Shown here one piece after another: positions 1 to 5,343 of a stretch of 7,116 bases of DNA (its first letter is position 1; each line of letters opens with the position of its first letter). The stretch is from the NCBI GenBank assembly GCA_902783065.1, contig CACZPV010000311.1, positions 1-7,116 of the forward strand. The letters run 5' to 3'. The stretch is from an uncultured Ruminococcus sp. (lineage in GTDB: Bacteria; Bacillota; Clostridia; Oscillospirales; Acutalibacteraceae). A model generated the notes under the pieces. It worked only from the letters and a program-made list of their open reading frames with translations, did no database searches and had not been told where the DNA came from. The position numbers and the translations under genes were made by a program.

Positions 1-1272
1 GACAGCGCTGTTAATTTTCTGCGCTCCGGTGACAATGACAGTATCAGGATAATGACAGAGAAAATGAACGAAGCAGCGGAAAATCTGGAGTTTGAACTGG
101 CTGCAAGAATGCGTGACAGAATCAATGCCCTTAAAAAAATTACTGAGCGTCAGAATGTTGTTGAAGCCAGCATCAAAGAACAGGATGCTATCGGAATAGC
201 TCTGGAAAAGAATGATGCCTGCTTTGCTATAATTCGTTTTCGTGACGGAAGACTGTTTGATAAAGAGGATTTTCTGATAAAGGATGCCGGTGAAAACCCT
301 GATCTGGCTGCTATGAGAAGCGAATTTATTCAGCAATATTATACCATGCGCGACAGAATACCCCCTGTTATCGCTCTGGATGGTGAAGCAGAGGATACAG
401 AACTGTTATGTCAATGGCTCAGCGAAAAAAGAGGAAAAACCGTCAGAATCCGCATCCCTCAGAAGGGTGAAAATATGAGAATTATCGAGATGAGCCGTGA
501 AAATGCCGCTGAACGTCTGGCACAAAGTCACGGACATCTGGGACATGAACTGACTGCACTTGATGAACTGGCTAAGCTGCTGGGATTGTCAAAAATCCCT
601 AGATTTATCGAATCATATGATATCTCCCATCACGCCGGAAGCGACAACGTTGCAGGTATGGTGGTTTTTAAAGACGGCAGACCCTTCAAACAGTCTTACC
701 GCAAATTTTCTATTAAAGGCTTTACCGGTCAGGATGACTACGCTTCTATGAACGAGGTTATAGAAAGGCGCATAAAAGAATATTATAAAAATCCTGACAG
801 CGGTCTTGGATTCGGACAGCTTCCTGATCTGATTTTGCTGGACGGCGGTAAGGGGCAGGTATCCGCTGTTCGTCCGGTTCTTGAAAAATATGGATTGAAT
901 ATTCCGCTGTTTGGTATGGTAAAAGACAATCATCACCGTACCAGAGCCATCACAGATGAGGGTCATGAAATCGCAATTAATTCCAAACGACGGGCATTTA
1001 CCCTCGTTTCATCAATACAGGACGAAGTACACCGCTTCGCAATAAGTTATCACAGGCAAAAACACAGCAAACGCTCTTTCAATTCTTCGCTTACGGAAAT
1101 AGATGGAATCGGTCCCGCAAGAGCCAAAACTTTAATGACTACATTTAAATCTGTCAAACGTATTAAAGAAGCTGAAATCGAAGAACTTATGGGAGTAAAA
1201 GGAATGAATCTGCCTGCTGCGGAAGCTGTATACAACTTTTATCATAAGGAACGGGAAACAAAGAATGGATAA
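1..1272 (+). CDS. uvrC: UvrABC excinuclease subunit C, 5'-truncated by the window edge
   Basis: UvrC makes both incisions around a bulky DNA lesion after UvrA/UvrB recognition, in cytoplasmic nucleotide excision repair. The frame is already open at base 1. The first in-frame ATG (52) lies inside the UVR motif that binds UvrB (about codons 18-47, with the AAENLEFELAARMRDRI signature), so it is not the real start. Next comes the RNase H-like nuclease domain that makes the 5' incision. Its expected Asp-Asp-His triad is visible: Asp in ESYDISHH (619-621), Asp in LILLDGGKGQ (841-843) and His in DEVHRFAISYHR (1030-1032). The C-terminus has a helix-hairpin-helix pair (EIDGIGPARAKTL) that binds DNA. 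About 423 codons are present. The family is usually around 600 residues, so roughly 200 N-terminal codons, including the GIY-YIG 3'-incision domain, should lie upstream. The stop overlaps mutS2 by 8 bases. Nothing in the visible part looks degraded. Confidence 0.97.
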   Translation, partial: DSAVNFLRSGDNDSIRIMTEKMNEAAENLEFELAARMRDRINALKKITERQNVVEASIKEQDAIGIALEKNDACFAIIRFRDGRLFDKEDFLIKDAGENPDLAAMRSEFIQQYYTMRDRIPPVIALDGEAEDTELLCQWLSEKRGKTVRIRIPQKGENMRIIEMSRENAAERLAQSHGHLGHELTALDELAKLLGLSKIPRFIESYDISHHAGSDNVAGMVVFKDGRPFKQSYRKFSIKGFTGQDDYASMNEVIERRIKEYYKNPDSGLGFGQLPDLILLDGGKGQVSAVRPVLEKYGLNIPLFGMVKDNHHRTRAITDEGHEIAINSKRRAFTLVSSIQDEVHRFAISYHRQKHSKRSFNSSLTEIDGIGPARAKTLMTTFKSVKRIKEAEIEELMGVKGMNLPAAEAVYNFYHKERETKNG

Positions 1273-3067
1273 AAATTTAAAAGCAATCGAATTTGATAAA
1301 ATACTCCAACGGCTCGCTGAACAAACTTCCTTTGCCGATGCCAGAGAACTTGCACTGTCACTGCAGCCCTCCGGAGGTCTTTTCGAGGCTAAAACTTTAC
1401 TGGAAGAAACCAGCGATGCTCACAGTCTTATCGGACGATTTGGTTCACCGGCTTTCGGCTCCCTTCACAACATGTCCGGAGCACTGAGCCGTGCTTCTGC
1501 CGGTGCGGTACTGACAACACTTGAACTGCTGAGAATCGCTTCTCTGCTTCATACTATTCGCACAGTAACGGAATGGCGCAGCCGCAGTGCCGGCATAAAG
1601 TCAGTACTTGATCTGCGTTTTAACGCACTTGTACCTAATAAATATCTGGAAACAAAAATAACATCATGTATTCTTTCGGAAGAAGAAATTTCGGATAATG
1701 CCTCCCCCGCTCTTTCTGCTATCCGTAAGAAAATTGCAGCTGCTTCTGCAAAAGTAAGGGAACGACTGGACAAGATCATTCATTCGTCATCCATGCAGAA
1801 ATATTTACAGGACAGTATCATAACCATGAGAGGAGGACGTTTTGTTATTCCGGTTAAAGCTGAGTTTCGCTCCAATGTCCCCGGACTTGTACATGATACC
1901 TCCTCCAGCGGATCAACCGTTTTTATCGAACCTATGGGTGTTGTCGAAGCTAATAATGATATCCGTGTACTTCACTCTAAAGAGCAGGCTGAAATCGAGC
2001 GTATTCTTGCGGAAATATCTGCCGAAGCCGGAGCATACAGCGACAATATAAAAAACAGTTATCGTATTCTGACAGAACTGAATGTCATATTTGCCAAAGC
2101 CAATCTTGCCTACAGTATGAAGGCAAGTCTGCCTGTATTGAACGATAAGGGCAGAATCAATCTAAAAAAAGCAAGACATCCTCTTATTGACCCTGACAAG
2201 GTTGTTGCAACCGATATTGAACTCGGAATGAAATTTGACACACTGGTGGTTACCGGTCCGAATACCGGCGGCAAAACAGTAACCCTGAAAACACTCGGAC
2301 TGCTTTCTGCTATGGCAATGAGCGGACTTATGATACCGGCTGCTGACAACTGTGAATTGTCCGTCTTTGATAAAATACTGGTTGATATAGGTGATGAACA
2401 AAGTATTGAACAGTCTTTGTCAACTTTCTCCGCACATATGACCAATATTATCAGCATAATGTCACAGGCAGATGATAAGAGCCTGATACTTATAGATGAA
2501 CTTGGAGCGGGAACAGATCCTGTCGAGGGTGCTGCACTTGCAATTTCAATACTGGAGCATCTTCGCTCACAGGGGGCAAAGATTGCTTCTACCACTCACT
2601 ATGCAGAACTGAAAAGTTTTGCGCTTGATACTCCGGGCGTAGAAAATGCCTGCTGCGAATTTGATGTAGCAACACTGCGTCCTACTTACAGGCTGCTGAT
2701 CGGTATGCCGGGCCGCTCGAATGCTTTTGCTATTTCAGAAAGACTCGGAATGAACAAATATACTGTGCAAAGGGCGCAGGAACTGGTATCCGCAGAAAAC
2801 ACAAGATTTGAAAGTGTTGTACAGCGTCTTGAAGAAAACCGCAGCCGGCTGGAAGAAAAAATCAAGGAAGCCGAAGAACTTAAAGCGCAGGCGCAGGCAG
2901 AACTGGAAAAAGCACAGCAAATTGCGGAACGTGCCGAAAAAGACAAGAAAAATGAACTTGATCTTGCCAAAGCACAGGCGGAAAATATTATTTCCAAGGC
3001 AAGAACACAGGTGTACAGCGTGCTTGATGAAATTGAGCAAATCAGAAAAAAACAAACTGAAAGCTGA
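1265..3067 (+). CDS. mutS2: MutS2 N-terminal and ATPase part (gene frameshifted; full gene would be 1265-3587)
   Basis: MutS2 is a MutS-family ATPase without the mismatch-recognition domain. It is known to suppress homologous recombination in some bacteria and to act on collided ribosomes in Bacillus subtilis. This 600-residue frame holds the core/clamp region (about 1-310), Walker A GPNTGGKT (331-338), the STFSAHM signature (386-392), Walker B LILIDELGAGTDP (407-419) and the THY switch (444-446). A long Glu/Lys/Ala-rich coiled coil follows (about 510-595). It then stops at TGA 3065-3067, before the KOW and Smr domains, which continue in the +1 frame. Removing one base between 3046 and 3065 gives an intact 773-residue MutS2, close to the usual length of about 780-790. 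The start ATG lies within the last codons of uvrC, with AAGGA at 1246-1250 and GGGA at 1253-1256 upstream, so translational coupling is likely. All ATPase motifs are intact, so the lesion looks recent, or is a sequence error or a slippage site. Confidence 0.93.
   Translation: MDKNLKAIEFDKILQRLAEQTSFADARELALSLQPSGGLFEAKTLLEETSDAHSLIGRFGSPAFGSLHNMSGALSRASAGAVLTTLELLRIASLLHTIRTVTEWRSRSAGIKSVLDLRFNALVPNKYLETKITSCILSEEEISDNASPALSAIRKKIAAASAKVRERLDKIIHSSSMQKYLQDSIITMRGGRFVIPVKAEFRSNVPGLVHDTSSSGSTVFIEPMGVVEANNDIRVLHSKEQAEIERILAEISAEAGAYSDNIKNSYRILTELNVIFAKANLAYSMKASLPVLNDKGRINLKKARHPLIDPDKVVATDIELGMKFDTLVVTGPNTGGKTVTLKTLGLLSAMAMSGLMIPAADNCELSVFDKILVDIGDEQSIEQSLSTFSAHMTNIISIMSQADDKSLILIDELGAGTDPVEGAALAISILEHLRSQGAKIASTTHYAELKSFALDTPGVENACCEFDVATLRPTYRLLIGMPGRSNAFAISERLGMNKYTVQRAQELVSAENTRFESVVQRLEENRSRLEEKIKEAEELKAQAQAELEKAQQIAERAEKDKKNELDLAKAQAENIISKARTQVYSVLDEIEQIRKKQTES
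3046..3052 (+). other. A7 homopolymer, probable site of the mutS2 frame change
   Basis: Seven A's are read as AGA-AAA-AAA in the ATPase frame. With six A's the reading becomes IRKNKLKADIRN and runs straight into the KOW-Smr part. The change needed is +1 (or -2), so classical -1 ribosomal slippage on A_AAA_AAA would not restore the protein. Loss of one A in DNA or RNA would. The frames overlap from 3046 to 3065, so the exact base cannot be proven from this sequence alone. Confidence 0.7.
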
Positions 3068-3077
3068 TATCCGTAAT

Positions 3078-3587
3078 ATGGAAGATTCGGCGGATCCCAT
3101 CGACAAGCGTTCCAACGAAGATTATGTTCTTCCTCGCCCCCTGATAAAAGGTGACAGAGTACTTATATTTGACATCGATAAAGAAGGAACTGTACTGGAG
3201 GTTAACAAGGATAATGTACTTGTACAAGCCGGAATTATAAAAACAAGAGTAAAAATCAGCAATTTGCGGCTTCTCAAACAGGAAAAAGTCAAGGTACCCA
3301 AACGCAGTACTGTACGAACAGTCCGCAGAGATACAAAGCAAGGTGCTTCCACAGAAGTGGATGTAAGAGGACAGAATGTGCTTGATGCTATTCTGGATGT
3401 TGACAGAGCAATCGACAGTGCCGTACTGCAGGGACTGCATATACTGACAATCATTCACGGAAAAGGAACGGGAACTCTCAGAAAAGAAATACAGAAACAT
3501 CTGAAAACTCACCGAAGCATCCGGACATTCCGTACCGGCATTTACGGTGAAGGCGAAGACGGTGTTACCGTAGCAGAATTAAAGTAA
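3078..3587 (+). pseudogene. mutS2: MutS2 C-terminal part (KOW and Smr domains), out of frame with the upstream part
   Basis: This frame continues MutS2 after the frame change. MutS2-like sequence is already readable from about 3054, and the first ATG after the break is at 3078. Read from there it gives 169 residues. A KOW-like beta domain (about 22-66, starting at KGDRVLIF) is followed by an Smr domain (about 92-169) with VDVRG (94-98), HGKGTG (127-132) and the terminal GEGEDGVTVAEL. In the family the Smr domain is a nuclease or nucleic-acid binding module, and KOW helps contact the ribosome. All expected motifs are present and undegraded, which argues against an old pseudogene. ATG 3078 sits 10 bases after the TGA of the ATPase frame, but no Shine-Dalgarno sequence precedes it, so separate translation would depend on reinitiation. 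The alternatives are a single-base sequencing error in the A run, or transcriptional slippage restoring the full protein. The stop at 3585-3587 is followed directly by a second TAA. Confidence 0.85.
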
Positions 3588-3588
3588 T

Positions 3589-3594
3589 AAGGAG
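3589..3594 (+). promoter_or_regulatory. Ribosome binding site of obg
   Basis: AAGGAG lies 7 bases before ATG 3602. It overlaps nothing but the tandem stop codons of mutS2 and fixes the obg start. Confidence 0.85.
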
Positions 3595-3601
3595 AAATCG
3601 T

Positions 3602-4873
3602 ATGTTTGTAGATATTGCTAAAATTTATATTAAAGCAGGCGACGGCGGCGATGGTGCTGTTGCATTTCACAGAGAAAAATATGTTGCCTCGGGAGGTCCT
3701 GACGGCGGCGACGGCGGACGAGGCGGCAACATTGTTTTTGTTGCAGATGATAACCTCTCAACCCTTGCAGACTTCCGGTATAAAAGAAAATATGTTGCTC
3801 CAAAAGGAGAAAACGGACGGGGCGCCCGCTGTAACGGTAAAAAAGCAGAGGATCTTATAATCCGTGTTCCAAGGGGTACACTCATCAAAGAAGCGGGCAG
3901 CGGACGTATTCTTGCGGATATTTCCGATAAAGAGCCTGTGATTGTTGCCAGAGGCGGTAAAGGCGGATGGGGTAACACACATTTTGCAACCCCGACCCGT
4001 CAGACACCAAGATTTGCCAAACCCGGACAGTCCGGCGAGGAATTTGAAGTGCAGCTTGAACTAAAACTGCTGGCTGATGTGGGTATTGTAGGTTTTCCGA
4101 ATGTGGGAAAATCTACGCTTATTTCCGTTGTCAGTCAGGCTAAACCGGTAATTGCAGATTATCATTTTACAACTATTACTCCGGTACTGGGCGTTGTCAG
4201 AATGGGTCCGGAATCTTCTTTCGTTATGGCAGATATTCCCGGTCTGATTGAAGGCGCCGGCGATGGTGCAGGACTGGGACACCAGTTTCTTCGTCATGTA
4301 GAACGATGCAGGCTGCTGGTACATATGGTAGATGTTTCAGGAAGTGAAGGCAGAGATCCTAAAGAAGATTTCCAAATAATTAACGAGGAACTGAAAAAAT
4401 TCAATCCGGAGCTTGCAAAGCGCCCCATGATTGTAGCAGGCAACAAATGCGATCTTACGGAAGATGATGCAGTAGAAGATTTCCGTAAATTTGTGGAAGA
4501 ACAGGGATATAAATTCTTTCCTATTATGGCAGCAATTGATTACCAGACTGAACCGCTGCTGAAAGAAATTCAGGAACAGCTTTCTAAACTGCCGCCCGTT
4601 GCCAGATATGAAGCTGAACCTGCTCCTCTTCCCAGCGAAGAAGATATCGGCAGACAGCATATTAAAGTTACCAATCATGGCGGAATTTATTTTGTAGAAG
4701 CAGATCAGCTGCTGAGGGTTCTTAGAATGATCGATTTCAGCGACAGCGATTCGCTCCAGTATTTTCAAAGAGTACTCATCAGCTCCGGTGTTATTGACGC
4801 ACTTAAAGAAGCCGGCATACAGGAAGGCGATATCGTAAGTCTGTATGACTTTGAATTTGAATATGTAGAATAA
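3602..4873 (+). CDS. obgE: Obg-family GTPase (ObgE/CgtA), 50S subunit assembly
   Basis: Obg is an essential cytoplasmic GTPase that joins late 50S ribosomal subunit assembly and is tied to stress and (p)ppGpp signalling. The 423-residue protein is complete. The glycine-rich Obg fold occupies residues 1-159 (runs such as GGPDGGDGGRGG at 31-42). The G domain, about 160-330, has P-loop GFPNVGKST (164-172), switch I TTITP (190-194), DIPG (211-214) and NKCD (281-284). The OCT domain fills about 350-423, from QHIKVTNHGG to the acidic end YDFEFEYVE. An OCT domain is usual in Firmicutes. One oddity is the G5 loop, where the usual SA reads MA (Met309-Ala310). The gene starts 14 bases after mutS2 with a strong ribosome binding site and ends 15 bases before mrnC, so it is probably co-transcribed with both. 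It is not next to rplU or rpmA, its frequent partners in many bacteria. Confidence 0.98.
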   Translation: MFVDIAKIYIKAGDGGDGAVAFHREKYVASGGPDGGDGGRGGNIVFVADDNLSTLADFRYKRKYVAPKGENGRGARCNGKKAEDLIIRVPRGTLIKEAGSGRILADISDKEPVIVARGGKGGWGNTHFATPTRQTPRFAKPGQSGEEFEVQLELKLLADVGIVGFPNVGKSTLISVVSQAKPVIADYHFTTITPVLGVVRMGPESSFVMADIPGLIEGAGDGAGLGHQFLRHVERCRLLVHMVDVSGSEGRDPKEDFQIINEELKKFNPELAKRPMIVAGNKCDLTEDDAVEDFRKFVEEQGYKFFPIMAAIDYQTEPLLKEIQEQLSKLPPVARYEAEPAPLPSEEDIGRQHIKVTNHGGIYFVEADQLLRVLRMIDFSDSDSLQYFQRVLISSGVIDALKEAGIQEGDIVSLYDFEFEYVE

Positions 4874-4874
4874 C

Positions 4875-4881
4875 GGGAGGT
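4875..4881 (+). promoter_or_regulatory. Ribosome binding site of mrnC, partly within a hairpin
   Basis: GGGAGGT lies 7 bases before ATG 4889 and supports that start. Its last three bases form one end of a 7-bp stem with 4913-4919 (see the hairpin entry). Confidence 0.8.
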
Positions 4882-4919
4882 CACATCTATGTCAAGATTA
4901 TCACAACTTCCCTGTGACC
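4879..4919 (+). promoter_or_regulatory. Predicted hairpin over the mrnC translation start
   Basis: GGTCACA (4879-4885) is exactly complementary to TGTGACC (4913-4919). G4877 can also pair with C4920 if A4878 is bulged out. The 27-base loop carries the start codon at 4889-4891, and the stem occupies the end of the ribosome binding site. This could lower translation or respond to a factor. The pairing is seen directly; the regulatory role is inference. Confidence 0.4.
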
Positions 4920-5275
4920 CTAAAAAAATCAGTTCTCTTGGGCTTGCTTTTGTGGGTGACGGCGTATATGATCTGATTGTACGAGAAGAACTTGTATGTG
5001 CGGCTAACCGTCCGGTAAAGGCACTTAATGCAGAAAAAGTCAGTATAGTCCGCTGCCAGGCTCAGGCAGAACGTATAAGAAAACTGGAGCCGATACTGAC
5101 TGAGGAAGAAGCAGATGTAGTCAGAAGGGGCAGAAATGCTCATGTTGCCCATGCTCCGAAAAATGCCTCAATGGCAGATTATCATGCAGCAACAGCTTTT
5201 GAAGCGCTGCTGGGATATCTTTATCTTTCGGGAAATATAGAAAGAATCAGGGAGCTTTTGTCAATTCATATATAA
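4889..5275 (+). CDS. mrnC: Mini-ribonuclease III (MrnC)
   Basis: Mini-III is a small RNase III-class enzyme without the double-stranded RNA binding domain. It trims the 5' and 3' ends of 23S rRNA in B. subtilis by cutting a double-stranded precursor stalk. The 128-residue protein is essentially one RNase III catalytic domain. LGLAFVGDGVYDLIVRE (17-33) carries the acidic catalytic Asp24. A central helix has the QAQAERI stretch, followed by EEEADVVRRGRNA (72-84) and DYHAATAFEALLGYLYL (97-113), with the second catalytic acid at Glu105. Length and motif order match the family. The start is fixed by GGGAGGT at 4875-4881. The gene lies 15 bases after obg. In many Firmicutes mrnC is found near cysS instead, so this pairing with a 50S assembly GTPase is a different, functionally sensible arrangement. 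A hairpin over the start may control its translation. Confidence 0.96.
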   Translation: MSRLSQLPCDPKKISSLGLAFVGDGVYDLIVREELVCAANRPVKALNAEKVSIVRCQAQAERIRKLEPILTEEEADVVRRGRNAHVAHAPKNASMADYHAATAFEALLGYLYLSGNIERIRELLSIHI

Positions 5276-5297
5276 TTTTCTACACGCAAAAAAACAC

Positions 5298-5343
5298 ACA
5301 ATCATCAAAGAGGTGAAAGTTTGGGAAGTACAATCATCAAAGA
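5298..5343 (+). repeat. 14-bp direct repeat flanking the SulP start codon
   Basis: ACAATCATCAAAGA occurs at 5298-5311 and again, exactly, at 5330-5343. The copies begin 32 bases apart. The first copy overlaps the SulP ribosome binding site, and the second lies in codons 4-8. Recombination between copies would delete the ribosome binding site and the TTG start. Confidence 0.9.
5308..5315 (+). promoter_or_regulatory. Ribosome binding site that decides the SulP TTG start
   Basis: AAGAGGTG ends 5 bases before TTG 5321. No in-frame ATG occurs until 5438, which is already inside the first membrane segment, so this site supports the TTG start. Confidence 0.75.

Noticed and set aside
52..54. ATG 52 as the start of uvrC
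   Set aside because: The UVR motif and open frame extend upstream to base 1, and the GIY-YIG domain is missing, so the gene is cut by the window edge.
613..966. Minus-strand 117-codon open frame opposite uvrC
   Set aside because: It lies entirely opposite the conserved UvrC nuclease domain and shows no recognisable motif.
2110..2595. Minus-strand 161-codon open frame opposite mutS2
   Set aside because: It is antisense to the conserved ATPase domain, low-complexity Ser/Ile-rich, and matches no family I recognise. It is best explained as a shadow.
2808..3050. Extension of the KOW-Smr frame back to an ATG at 2808
   Set aside because: Upstream of about 3050 this frame is a Lys/Arg-rich shadow of the MutS2 coiled coil, which is clearly coding in the other frame. 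Only the part from about 3054 is MutS2-like.
3543..3572. Hairpins at the end of mutS2 (TACGGT with ACCGTA, or ACGGT-GTT-ACCGT) as a terminator
   Set aside because: Short alternative stems inside coding sequence, with no T-run before the obg ribosome binding site.
3632..3730. GGC-rich repeats at the 5' end of obg as a DNA repeat element
   Set aside because: They encode the conserved glycine-rich Obg fold and need no other explanation.
5271..5276. TATAAT as a -10 box of a SulP promoter overlapping the mrnC stop
   Set aside because: No recognisable -35 hexamer lies 16-18 bases upstream and there is no extended -10 TG. In A/T-rich DNA a lone TATAAT is weak evidence.
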